From positions 3,654 through 67,653 of the forward strand of contig CBIHOD010000017.1 of the NCBI GenBank assembly GCA_966211815.1: DNA of 64,000 nt, given 5' to 3'. This DNA comes from JANPCX01 sp966211815 (GTDB lineage: Bacteria > Pseudomonadota > Gammaproteobacteria > Burkholderiales > Burkholderiaceae_C). The notes under the pieces are model-generated. The model was not told where the DNA came from. It saw only the letters and a program-made list of their open reading frames with translations, and did not search any database. Position 1 is the first letter of the stretch. Each line of letters starts with the position of its first letter. Made by a program: the position numbers and the translations under genes. Positions 29,999 through 38,459 of this stretch are shown piece by piece.

Positions 29999-31696
29999 AT
30001 GAAACAACGCCACCACCTGCTTGCCCTGTCCCTCGCGCTCGCCTGGTGCGCCGCCACCCCGGCGCAGGCCGGGGTCATCCCCGGCACCGGCGCCGTCCCC
30101 AGCGCCACGCAACTCGGCGCCACCAGCGCGGTGGCGTTCAAAGTCGCGGAGAGCGGCCCCGGCCACTTGCTGCTGGTGCCTTACTTCACTGCGCAGAACG
30201 GCCAGATGAGCGTGCTGCACCTGGTCAACACCGACCTGGACAACGGCAAGGCGGTGAAGCTGCGCTACCGCAGCGCCGGCAACGGCGACTACCTGCTGTC
30301 GCTGCAGGTCCTGCTCGCTCCCGGCGACGTGTGGACCGGCGTGGTCTCGCAAGGCGCGGACGGCCTGGCCCAGATCGCCACCGCCGACCAGAGCTGCACC
30401 TACCCGCGCCTGGCGCCGGGCGGGGCGCCGCAATCGTTCAGCACCCACCGCCTGAACCCGAAGGACGCGCCGGAAACCCAGCGGCGGCACACCCGCGAGG
30501 GCACGATCGAAGCCATCGTGATGGCGGACATCCCCCAGGCCGCGGTGTACGGGCCGGGCGCGAACTCGGTCTCGGCACTGGCGACGTCGCTGCAGGAGGT
30601 TTTCACGCCCGCGGTCGTGGGCGTGGAAGCGCCGAAGCTCTGCGACCCGCAGGTGCTGGACGACGCTCTGCTCAACAACACCAACAGCGAACCCGTCGCC
30701 GCGGCCCGCGGCCTGGCCGCGCCCACCGGCGGCGTGCTCGGCACCTGGTACATCATCGACGTGCCGGGCTCCACCGCCTTTTCCGGCGCCGCCACCGCGA
30801 TCCAGGCCGTGAACGCCGCCGGCCAGCCCGCCCGCGGCAACTATGTGCTGTTCCCCCAAAGCGGCGATGACGTCACCGCGCCGGAGTTCTACACCGCCGA
30901 CCCCGCGCTGGCCTCGGGCGGCTTCGCCTACCGCGTCAAGCAGGCCAACGGGCAGGCCTCGTCCCCCATTCCCGCCCCGGTGGTGCGCGCCAAGTACTAC
31001 GACCTGCCCGACCTGTCCACCCCTTATTACCTCCCGACCAACGTGCAGAACGCGCGCGCCACGGCCGCAGACCTGACCCGCGCGTTGACGGTCAAATCGG
31101 TCTCCAACCAATACGCCACCGACGTGCCGATCTCGGCCAAGACCGACTGGGTGCTGTCCATGCCCACGCGCCGCTACAGCGTCGGCCTGGACTACAACCA
31201 GCCTGCCGCCGATGCGCGCGTTTTCTCGGTGGTACCGCCGGCCGACGGCAGCGGCAACCAGTATTTCCACAGCGGCAACACCAGCGTCGAATCGACGCCG
31301 GCCTACACGACGATCGAAGGCGCGCCTGTCCTGCATTACATGCGGCCGACCCGGGTGTGCAGCGCCGAGGCGGTCGGGCCACAGCTTTTCGCCGACCGCA
31401 ACGCGGTGGTGCAAGGCGCCGCAATGACGCTCTTCAAGCCGGTGCTGTGCGGTGCGGCCAACGTGCTGGCCTTCGGCGACGCCGGCGCGTCGGCCCTCGG
31501 CGCCAGCGTGGCGCGCGAGACCATCGCCAGCGGCTTGTCCGTCAACGGCTGGTCGACGCTCAGGGCCACCAGCGCGGCGAACCCGCTCGGCCTGCCGCTG
31601 CTGGGCGCAGCCTTCACCAAGCTGACCAACCCCAGCGTCCAGGCCGGCGTCGCGGGCAACTACGGCATCACCTGGCCGCACAGCTTCACACGCTGA
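29999..31696 (+). CDS. Tandem secreted protein, paralogue 1 (unknown family)
   Basis: 565 residues with a signal peptide of about 24 residues (LLALSLALAWCAATPAQA). The mature protein starts GVIPGTGAVPS. Blocks shared with the next two genes are LLVPYFTAQNGQMSVLHLVN, DVWTGVV, WYIIDVPGSTAFSGAATAI, QAVNAAGQPARGNYVLFPQ, DLPDLSTPYYLP, PTRRYSVGLDY and a final AFTKLTNP...YGITWPHSF. It has paired cysteines but no anchor, autotransporter barrel or sorting signal. The N-terminal part resembles surface or periplasmic beta-sandwich proteins, but I cannot name a family. AAGGA precedes the ATG. It is the first gene of a three-gene run. Confidence 0.85.
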   Translation: MKQRHHLLALSLALAWCAATPAQAGVIPGTGAVPSATQLGATSAVAFKVAESGPGHLLLVPYFTAQNGQMSVLHLVNTDLDNGKAVKLRYRSAGNGDYLLSLQVLLAPGDVWTGVVSQGADGLAQIATADQSCTYPRLAPGGAPQSFSTHRLNPKDAPETQRRHTREGTIEAIVMADIPQAAVYGPGANSVSALATSLQEVFTPAVVGVEAPKLCDPQVLDDALLNNTNSEPVAAARGLAAPTGGVLGTWYIIDVPGSTAFSGAATAIQAVNAAGQPARGNYVLFPQSGDDVTAPEFYTADPALASGGFAYRVKQANGQASSPIPAPVVRAKYYDLPDLSTPYYLPTNVQNARATAADLTRALTVKSVSNQYATDVPISAKTDWVLSMPTRRYSVGLDYNQPAADARVFSVVPPADGSGNQYFHSGNTSVESTPAYTTIEGAPVLHYMRPTRVCSAEAVGPQLFADRNAVVQGAAMTLFKPVLCGAANVLAFGDAGASALGASVARETIASGLSVNGWSTLRATSAANPLGLPLLGAAFTKLTNPSVQAGVAGNYGITWPHSFTR

Positions 31697-31750
31697 CCCC
31701 GGTTCCGCCCGCCCATTGCGGGCCCCACAAAAAAACAAGGGAATCCATCG

Positions 31751-33454
31751 ATGACACCGAAGAACCGCGCCCGGGCTCCGGGCCTGCGGCGGGCCGCGTT
31801 CGCCGGGCTGGCGCTGGGGGCCGCCGCGGCCGGCGCCGCCGTCATTCCCGGCACCGGCGCCACCCCCGGCGCCGCACGGCTCGGCGCCACCGACGCCGTG
31901 GCCTTCCGGACGGCCGGCGGCGGCCCCGGCCACCTGCTGCTGGTGCCTTATTTCACCGTCCAGGACGGCCAGATGAGCGTGCTGCACCTGGTCAACACCG
32001 ACCTGGGCAACGGCAAGGCGGTGAAGCTGCGCTGGCGCGGGGCCGGCAACGGCGACCACCTGCTGTCCCTGCAAGTGCTGCTCGCCCCGGGCGACGTGTG
32101 GACGGCCGTGGTCACCCAAGGCGCCGACGGCACCGCGCAGCTGTCCACCGCCGATCACAGCTGCACCCAACCTCGGCTGGCGCCTGGCGGCGCCGCCCAG
32201 CCTTTCGCCACGAACCGGCTGAACCCGAACCACACCGCCGAGGTCTTGAAACAGCACACCCGCGAAGGCACGGTCGAGGCCATCGTGATGGCCGACATCC
32301 CTTCCGCCGCGGTGTACGGGCCGGGCGCCGACGCGCGCTCCGCGCTGTCGGCCGCGATCCGGAACCCGGGCTCGCCGTCCAGCTGCGATGCGCGGGTGCT
32401 CGACGACGCCTTGCTCACCGACACCGGCAGCGAAGCCACCGCCGCCGCCCGCGGCCTGGCCGCGCCCACCGGCGGCCTGGCGGGCAGCTGGTACATCATC
32501 GACGTGCCCGGTTCCACCACCTTCTCGGGCGCAGCCACCGCCATCCAGGCCGTGAACGCCGCGGGCCGTCCCGCGCGCGGCAACTATGTGCTGTTCCCGC
32601 AGACCGCCGACGCCGTCGCCGCACCGGAGGCCTACACCGCCGACCCTGTCCTGGTCTCGGCCGGCCTGGCCAGCCGCGTCAAGCAGGCCGACGGGGCGAC
32701 CTCCTCGCCCACCGCCGCGGCCGTCGTGCGCGCCGTGTCTTACGACTTGCCCGACCTGTCCACGCCCTACTACCTGCCCGCCCAGGCGGTGAATGCGCGC
32801 ATCACGGCGGGCGAGATCGACCGCCTGCTGGCGGCCGACTCGGTCGTCAACCAGTACGCGGTCGACCCGTCCATCTCGGCCAAGACCGACTGGGTGTTCT
32901 CGCTCCCCACCCGGCGCTACAGCGTCGGGCTGGACTACGCCCAGCCGCCGGCCGAAGCGCGGGTGTTTTCGGTGGTGCCGCCGGCCGACGGCAGCGACAA
33001 CCAGTCCTTCCACAGCGGCAACACCCGCGTGGAATCCCTGGCTTCGCCGATCCGCAACAACAGCGAAGGCGCGCCGGTGGCGGAGTCCCTGCGCGCCTCC
33101 CGCGTGTGCAGCGCCGACCTCATGCCCATGCATTTCTTCGACCGCGAAGAAAACTGGAATTCGAGCATCGGCATGTTCATGGCGCCCTCCCAGAAGCTGA
33201 ATCTGTGCGGCGCGGCCAGCGTGGCGGCCTTCTCGGACACCGGGGCCTCGGCTCTCGGGGCCCGCGTGGCCCGCGAAACCATCGTCAATGGCTTGTTCAC
33301 CAACGGCTGGGCGCGCTTCTACCTGCAGGGCTCGCCGGTGTCGCGCGGCCTGCCGGTGCTCGGCGCGGCCCACATCAAGCTGACCAACCCCAGCGCCCAG
33401 CCGGGCGTGTCGGGCCACTACGGCATCAGTTGGCCGCACAGCTTCAAGCGCTGA
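31751..33454 (+). CDS. Tandem secreted protein, paralogue 2 (unknown family)
   Basis: 567 residues, 54 bases after paralogue 1. The signal peptide is about 36 residues with an Arg-rich start (FAGLALGAAAAGAA), and the mature part starts VIPGTGATPG. All family blocks are present: LLVPYFTVQDGQMSVLHLVN, WYIIDVPGSTTFSGAATAIQ, DLPDLSTPYYLPAQ and the end block KLTNPSAQPGVSGHYGISWP. It differs from paralogue 1 mainly in the segment before the C-terminal block, which here contains FDREENWNSSIGMFM. Likely co-transcribed with both neighbours. Function unknown. Confidence 0.85.
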   Translation: MTPKNRARAPGLRRAAFAGLALGAAAAGAAVIPGTGATPGAARLGATDAVAFRTAGGGPGHLLLVPYFTVQDGQMSVLHLVNTDLGNGKAVKLRWRGAGNGDHLLSLQVLLAPGDVWTAVVTQGADGTAQLSTADHSCTQPRLAPGGAAQPFATNRLNPNHTAEVLKQHTREGTVEAIVMADIPSAAVYGPGADARSALSAAIRNPGSPSSCDARVLDDALLTDTGSEATAAARGLAAPTGGLAGSWYIIDVPGSTTFSGAATAIQAVNAAGRPARGNYVLFPQTADAVAAPEAYTADPVLVSAGLASRVKQADGATSSPTAAAVVRAVSYDLPDLSTPYYLPAQAVNARITAGEIDRLLAADSVVNQYAVDPSISAKTDWVFSLPTRRYSVGLDYAQPPAEARVFSVVPPADGSDNQSFHSGNTRVESLASPIRNNSEGAPVAESLRASRVCSADLMPMHFFDREENWNSSIGMFMAPSQKLNLCGAASVAAFSDTGASALGARVARETIVNGLFTNGWARFYLQGSPVSRGLPVLGAAHIKLTNPSAQPGVSGHYGISWPHSFKR

Positions 33455-33495
33455 CCCGCCCGGCCACGCGAAAAACCTCCACGACAAAGCCCCCC

Positions 33496-35154
33496 ATGAC
33501 GCTGAAAAATCGCTTCCTGGCTCCCGCCCTGCTCGCCGCGCTCGGCGGCCTGCCGCCGGCCGGCCCGGCCACGGCCGGCGTGATCGCCGGCACCGGCGCC
33601 GCCCCTTCTTCCACCCGGCTCGGAATGACCGACGCGGTCGCCTTCAAGGTCGCGGAAGACGGCCCCGGCCATGCGCTGGTGGTGCCCTACTTCACCGCCC
33701 AGAACGGGCAGATGTCGGTGCTGCACCTGGTCAACACCGACCAGGCCGCCGGCAAGGCGGTGAAGCTGCGCTGGCGCGGCGCCGGCAACGCCGACACGCT
33801 GCTGGACTTGACGCTGCTGCTGTCGCCGAACGACGTGTGGACAGGCACCGTGCGCGCCGGCGCCGACGGCATCGCGCAGCTGGTCACCGCCGACGGCAGC
33901 TGCACGCAGCCGCGCCTGCGGCCGGGCGTCGACCAACCGTTCTCGACGGCCCGGCTGGACCCGGCCGCCACCACCGCGGCGCGGGCAGCCAACACGCGGG
34001 AGGGTTATGTGGAAATCATCGCGATGGCGGACATCCCTTCCGAACGGGCAGACAGTCCTCCAGCGTCGAGCCGCTCGCCGCTCTACACCGCCATCAAGCA
34101 CGTCAACGGCGTGGCGCCTTGCACGCAGGCCGCGCTCGACGCCGCGCTGCTGGCCGACATCGGCGACGAAGTCACCGCCGCCGGACTGGGCCTGGCCACG
34201 CCCACCGGCGGCCTGGTGGGCGGCTGGTACATCATCGACGTGCCCGGCTCCACCACCTTCTCGGGCGCCGCCACCGCCATCCAGGCGGTCAACGCCGCGG
34301 GCCGGCCGGCCCGCGGCAATTTCGTGCTGTTTCCGCAGACGGCCACCGCCGTCGCCGCGCCCGAGCGCTACACCGCCGACCCGCTGCTGGTGTCGGCCGG
34401 CCTGGCCAGCCGCGAAAAGGACATCGACGGCAACACGGCCCGCCCCACAGAAGCGGCGGTGCTGACCGCCCGGTCCAGCGACCTGCCCGACCTGTCGACG
34501 CCTTACTACCTGCCCGCAGGCGCCTTGAACGCCCGCCTCACCGCGAGCGACCTGACCAAAGCGCTGGCCGTCAGATCGATAGGCAACCAGTACACCACCG
34601 AAAACAGCATTTCAGCGGTGACCGACTGGGTGGCCTCGATGCCGACCCGGCGCTACAGCGTGGCCGTGGACTACTCGGCCGACACATGGAGGGAGGTGTT
34701 CTCCGTCCTCCCGGGCGGGCCGCAGCATTTTTCTTCCGACAACATGGTGGGCTACAACTCGCCGATGGGCAGGCAGGCCTGCGCGAATGCCGACCTCTAC
34801 CTGCAGGACCCGGAACGTTTCGTCAATTTCGACCGCGAAAGCAGTCGGATCACCAATGTCCCGTTCTTCCCGGAGAGCCAACCGCCGACAGTGGCGTTCT
34901 GCGGCGCGGCGAACGTCCTGACGTTCCTGGACAGTCCGGAGCGGTCCGCCTTGAACGCGTCCGTCTCCCATCAACGCGTATGGAGGGGCTTGTGGATTAA
35001 CGGCTGGGCCCGTTTCAATTTGGACGCCCCCCGGGCCCCCGCCGGCCTTCCGATCACCGGCGCGGCCTTCACCAAGCTGACCAATCCCGCGGCGAAGCCC
35101 GGGGTGCTGGGCCACTACGGCATCACTTGGCCGCACATCCTGGAAAGGCCTTGA
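33496..35154 (+). CDS. Tandem secreted protein, paralogue 3 (unknown family)
   Basis: 552 residues, 41 bases after paralogue 2. The signal peptide is about 27 residues (LLAALGGLPPAGPATA). It carries the same blocks but is the most diverged. It lacks about 15 residues in the middle and has its own insert, with RESSRITNVPFFPESQPPTV, before the cysteine-containing CGAANVLTFLDSP. The end block KLTNPAAKPGVLGHYGITWP is intact. Its last 40 bases overlap the convergent pseudouridine synthase gene. The tandem suggests repeated duplication with divergence of the variable central segment. Confidence 0.85.
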   Translation: MTLKNRFLAPALLAALGGLPPAGPATAGVIAGTGAAPSSTRLGMTDAVAFKVAEDGPGHALVVPYFTAQNGQMSVLHLVNTDQAAGKAVKLRWRGAGNADTLLDLTLLLSPNDVWTGTVRAGADGIAQLVTADGSCTQPRLRPGVDQPFSTARLDPAATTAARAANTREGYVEIIAMADIPSERADSPPASSRSPLYTAIKHVNGVAPCTQAALDAALLADIGDEVTAAGLGLATPTGGLVGGWYIIDVPGSTTFSGAATAIQAVNAAGRPARGNFVLFPQTATAVAAPERYTADPLLVSAGLASREKDIDGNTARPTEAAVLTARSSDLPDLSTPYYLPAGALNARLTASDLTKALAVRSIGNQYTTENSISAVTDWVASMPTRRYSVAVDYSADTWREVFSVLPGGPQHFSSDNMVGYNSPMGRQACANADLYLQDPERFVNFDRESSRITNVPFFPESQPPTVAFCGAANVLTFLDSPERSALNASVSHQRVWRGLWINGWARFNLDAPRAPAGLPITGAAFTKLTNPAAKPGVLGHYGITWPHILERP

Positions 35155-36071
35155 GGCCAGGCCAGCGCACGCCGGCTCTCGAACCGCAACTCTCGGCCGG
35201 TGACGGGGCAGGTGAAGGCCAGCGCCCTGGCCAGCAGCCGCAGGGGCTCCGCGTAGCTCGGCTCGGCGTCGCGCGCGGGCGGCGGCAGCAGCACCGGGTA
35301 GATGCGGTCGCCGACGATCGGCAAGCCGAGCGAGGCCATGTGCAGGCGCAGCTGGTGCTTGCGGCCGGTCAGCGGCGCCAGGCGGTACAAAGCGAAGCCG
35401 CCGCGCACCTCGGCCAGGTCGACGTCGGTGAAGGCGTTGGGCTCGCCCGGCACGTCATGCATCTGCATGAAGGCTTCCTCGCGCTCTTCCATGCGGCTGC
35501 GCACGGTGAGCGGGAATCCGAGGCCCGGCAGGTGCGGCGCGATCGCTTCGTACTGCTTGCGCACCCGGCGCTCGCGGAACAGGGCGTGGTAGCGGTCGCG
35601 CTCGGCCGGGTTGACGCTGAAGGCCACCAGGCCGGCGGTCTCCAGGTCGAGGCGGTGCAGCGGCGACAGCGTGTCGATGCCGAGCTTGCGCTTCAGGCGC
35701 ACCAGCAGCGTCTGCTGCACATAGCGGCCGCCCGGCGTGACCGGCAGGAAATGCGGCTTGTCAGCCACCACCAGGTGCTCGTCCTGGTGGACCACCGCCT
35801 CTTCGAACGGCACGCCCGGCTCCTTCGCCCAGTGGCGGAAGTAATAGAGCTTGCCGTGCGGCAGGTAGGGCGCGTCCGGCCCGACCGCCTGGCCGTGCTC
35901 GCCGATGACCAGGCCGCTCTCGAACCGCTGCCGCCACTCGGCTTCCCCGACCATGGCGAAGCGCTGCGACATGAATGCCAACAGCGTCGGCCAGGGCCCG
36001 GGCGGCAGCGCGACGCAGCTGGGGCTGACGCCGTCCCGCGCCGGCGGCCAACCCCGCTTGGACCGCCCCAT
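35115..36071 (-). CDS. RluA-family pseudouridine synthase
   Basis: 318 residues. The catalytic motif HRLDLETAGLVAF contains the aspartate that attacks uridine, as in RluA/RluC/RluD. An N-terminal region has VVHQDEHLVVADKPHFLPV and a C-terminal LTGRKHQLRLHMASLGLPIV. There is no S4 domain, and the extra N-terminal stretch resembles the TruC/RluA-like group that modifies tRNA or rRNA. Its start overlaps the trhO stop by one base (TGATG), so the two tRNA/rRNA-modification genes are coupled. Its 3' end overlaps paralogue 3 by 40 bases. The exact target uridine is unknown. Confidence 0.9.
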   Translation of the reverse strand: MGRSKRGWPPARDGVSPSCVALPPGPWPTLLAFMSQRFAMVGEAEWRQRFESGLVIGEHGQAVGPDAPYLPHGKLYYFRHWAKEPGVPFEEAVVHQDEHLVVADKPHFLPVTPGGRYVQQTLLVRLKRKLGIDTLSPLHRLDLETAGLVAFSVNPAERDRYHALFRERRVRKQYEAIAPHLPGLGFPLTVRSRMEEREEAFMQMHDVPGEPNAFTDVDLAEVRGGFALYRLAPLTGRKHQLRLHMASLGLPIVGDRIYPVLLPPPARDAEPSYAEPLRLLARALAFTCPVTGRELRFESRRALAWPQGLSRMCGQVMP

Positions 36072-36886
36072 CAGGCCGACTCGTCCAGCCGCCGGGCGCG
36101 CTGCAGCCGCCACTGGCCGTCGGGCTCGCCGGCATAGACCTGCTCGGCGGTGGTGGCGGTCTCGCGCAGCCGGGTGTCCAGGGCGATGCGGTTGTCGAAG
36201 ACGAAGCACTCGCCCTGCCAGTCGGCCTCGGCGTCGGGCATGGCCTGGAAGTAGTTGAGCACGCCGCCGTCGAGCTGGTAGACGTCCAGCCCCAGGCCGT
36301 GCTGCATCCAGCCGCCGAGCTTGTCGCAGCGGATGCCGCCGGTGCAGTACATCGCCACCCGCCGGCCCTGGCGCTTCCATTCGCCGGCATGGGCGCGCAC
36401 GTAGGCGGGGAAGTCACGGAAGTGGCTGACGCCGGGGTCGACGGCGCCGTTGAAGTGGCCGAGCTTGAACTCGAAGCTGTTTCGGTTGTCGAGCACCACC
36501 ACGTCGTCCTGGGCGATCAGGCCGCGCCAGTCCCGCGGGGCGACGGCCACGCCGCCGGGCGGCAGCGCCGCGTCTTGCGCGGCCAGGCCGACCGCCACGA
36601 TCTCGGGCCGGGTGTGCACCTTCATGCGGCCGAAGGGCGCGGTGGCGCCGCAGGCGCTGCGCTTGAAGGGCATGCCGGCGAAGCGCGGGTCGCGCCGCAT
36701 GTGGCCTTCGAAAGCCTCCAGCGCGGCGGCCGTGCCGGCGAGCACGCCGTTGACGCCCTCTTTGGCGACGAGGATGCTGCCCTTCAGGCCGGCCGTGAGC
36801 GCGCGCAGCTCGGCCGCCACTCGTTCCGGCTCGTCCAGGGGGACGAACCGGTAGAAGGCGATGTGGAAAAGGCCGTGCGCGCTCAT
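36071..36886 (-). CDS. trhO: tRNA uridine(34) hydroxylase (rhodanese-like)
   Basis: A 271-residue YceA/TrhO family protein. The N-terminal domain has VAKEGVNGVLAGT, and a rhodanese domain follows with the active-site loop MYCTGGIRCDKLGGWM. TrhO hydroxylates uridine 34 of tRNA to 5-hydroxyuridine in an oxygen-dependent step. It lacks the longer C-terminal cysteine cluster present in some homologues. It overlaps the pseudouridine synthase by one base. Start ATG at 36886 gives the standard N-terminus (FHIAFYRFVPLDEP). Confidence 0.92.
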   Translation of the reverse strand: MSAHGLFHIAFYRFVPLDEPERVAAELRALTAGLKGSILVAKEGVNGVLAGTAAALEAFEGHMRRDPRFAGMPFKRSACGATAPFGRMKVHTRPEIVAVGLAAQDAALPPGGVAVAPRDWRGLIAQDDVVVLDNRNSFEFKLGHFNGAVDPGVSHFRDFPAYVRAHAGEWKRQGRRVAMYCTGGIRCDKLGGWMQHGLGLDVYQLDGGVLNYFQAMPDAEADWQGECFVFDNRIALDTRLRETATTAEQVYAGEPDGQWRLQRARRLDESA

Positions 36887-36911
36887 GCGGGGTCGGGAGG
36901 CGGTCGGGCGG

Positions 36912-37193
36912 TCACTCCACCACCGCCACGCCTTTCCAGAAGGCGATCCGACCCTTGATGTTGGCCGCGGCTTCGGTGGGCTCGGGGTAGTACCAGGCGG
37001 CGTCGGGGTTCAATTCGCCGTTGACCAGCAGGGAGTGGTAGTGGGCCTGGCCCTTCCAGGCGCAGCCGGTGCGGTGGTTGCTGAAGGCGAGGTATTCGCG
37101 CTTGACGCTGTCGGCGGGGAAATAGTGGTTGCCCTCGACGACCACGGTGTCGTCGCTTTCGGCGATCACGGTGTTGTTCCAGATGGCTTTCAT
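36912..37193 (-). CDS. DUF427-domain protein
   Basis: 93 residues covering one complete DUF427 domain: MKAIWNNTVIAESDDTVVVE, then YFPADSVKREYL, TGCAWKGQAHYHSL and PEPTEAAANIKGRIAFWKGV. DUF427 proteins are small beta-rich and widespread in bacteria and fungi, with no firmly known function. GGAG is seven bases before the ATG. A run of 14 G on the plus strand (C on the coding strand) lies 25-38 bases upstream, between this gene and the WYL regulator. It reads in the same direction as that regulator, which may control it. Confidence 0.88.
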   Translation of the reverse strand: MKAIWNNTVIAESDDTVVVEGNHYFPADSVKREYLAFSNHRTGCAWKGQAHYHSLLVNGELNPDAAWYYPEPTEAAANIKGRIAFWKGVAVVE

Positions 37194-37217
37194 GGTTCGG
37201 CTCCAGGTTGGCGTTGC

Positions 37218-37231
37218 GGGGGGGGGGGGGG
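37218..37231. repeat. Homopolymeric G14 tract
   Basis: Fourteen consecutive G residues followed by C and five more G. On the coding strand of the flanking genes it is a C tract, placed 25-38 bases before the DUF427 start. Such tracts slip during replication and can vary in length, and they are also prone to sequencing error. Confidence 0.9.
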
Positions 37232-37252
37232 CGGGGGCAGGGGCGGCCCGCG

Positions 37253-38260
37253 TCAGTCGTAACGCGCGGCGGCGTCGCGCAGCCGCCGGGCGACGGCCTG
37301 CTGCAGCGCCTTGTTGCCGGTGACGGTGACGCTGTCGCCGTGGCGCAGGATGTCCATCATCAGCTCCTGCGGCTCGCTGTAGGGCACGCGCAGCTCGTAG
37401 CGGCCTTCCCCGGGGGCGCCGCCGAGCCAGCGCGAGGCCTGCTGCGGGTGCCACTCCTCGACGGCCACCCACTGCGCCGCGTCGGGTTCGAAGACCAGCG
37501 TCGCCCACTGCACCTTGCTGCCGGCGCCGCCGTAGATGCCGTAGCCGGCGTCGAGCTGCGCTTCGAGTTCCTTGACCGGGACGCTGCGGGCCTTGGCGGG
37601 CAGGGCGCGCGCGTCCTGGACGGCGTCGAGCGCGAAGCGGCGCAGCGCGTCGCTGGTGTGGCACCAGGCGTCGAGGTACCAGGTGTTGCGGTAGTTCACG
37701 AGCCGCTGGGGCGACACCTCGCGCTCGCTGGTGCTGCGGTCGCTGCGCTTGAAATAGCGCATCCAGACCTGCTTGCGGCCCATCAGCGCGCTGCCCAGCA
37801 GCTCGAAGAAGCGACTGGGCGCGCGGCGGCGGGCGGTGCCGATGACCTTGACGCGTCGCATCAGCTCGCGCGCCTCGCCCTCGTCGGCGCCGAGCATGCC
37901 CTGCAGCTTGTCCATCATCGGCGCGAGGTGGCGCGCCAGCACGCCGTCGTCGTCGAGCCCCGCCATCAGCTGGTGCATCGTGAGCAGGGCGTGGATCTCC
38001 GCTTCGCTGAACCACAGGCCCGGCAGCTCGTGCGTGGCGCCGGCGGCGCCGCGGGCCGAGGAGGGCGGCGCTTCGAAGGAATAGGCGTTCTCGCCGCGGT
38101 CGTAGGCGATCGGCGCCGACATGCGGTTGCGCAGGTAGCTCAAGTCGCGCTTGAGGGTGGCGGGCGACACCGCCAGCTCCTCCAGCAGCGCGGCGAAGCT
38201 GACCTTGCCCCGGCTGCGCAGCAGCAGCTCGATCTTGTAGAAGCGTTCGGTGCGGTCCAT
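37253..38260 (-). CDS. WYL-domain transcriptional regulator
   Basis: A 335-residue regulator of the YafY/WYL group. An N-terminal helix-turn-helix spans about 1-60 (MDRTERFYKIELLLRSRGKV, then SPATLKRDLSYLRNRM). A WYL domain lies at about 150-240 with the signature VNYRNTWYLDAWCH, and a WCX-like C-terminal extension follows with YELRVPYSEPQELMMDILRH. WYL domains bind nucleic acid or nucleotide ligands and often act in stress, DNA repair or defence settings. It probably controls itself and the DUF427 gene 59 bases downstream. Confidence 0.92.
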   Translation of the reverse strand: MDRTERFYKIELLLRSRGKVSFAALLEELAVSPATLKRDLSYLRNRMSAPIAYDRGENAYSFEAPPSSARGAAGATHELPGLWFSEAEIHALLTMHQLMAGLDDDGVLARHLAPMMDKLQGMLGADEGEARELMRRVKVIGTARRRAPSRFFELLGSALMGRKQVWMRYFKRSDRSTSEREVSPQRLVNYRNTWYLDAWCHTSDALRRFALDAVQDARALPAKARSVPVKELEAQLDAGYGIYGGAGSKVQWATLVFEPDAAQWVAVEEWHPQQASRWLGGAPGEGRYELRVPYSEPQELMMDILRHGDSVTVTGNKALQQAVARRLRDAAARYD

Positions 38261-38459
38261 GGGTGGGGTGGGGGCCGTTCCGGCCTTACCAGTCCAAAGG
38301 CTCACCAGGTGAGCCAGCGCTCGGGATCATAGCGAAAAAAACCGGGGAAAAAGCGTGGCGACCCGGCCACTGGATCACGCCATGAGCTTGTGACCCGCCA
38401 AACTTCCTTCATCGCAAGCCCAGGCCCACGCCGCTTGCGGCTTCATCAAGGAGACACCC

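Noticed and set aside
31357..33495. Upstream extension of the third tandem secreted protein
   Set aside because: It overlaps paralogue 2 out of frame. A signal peptide and family start lie at 33496.
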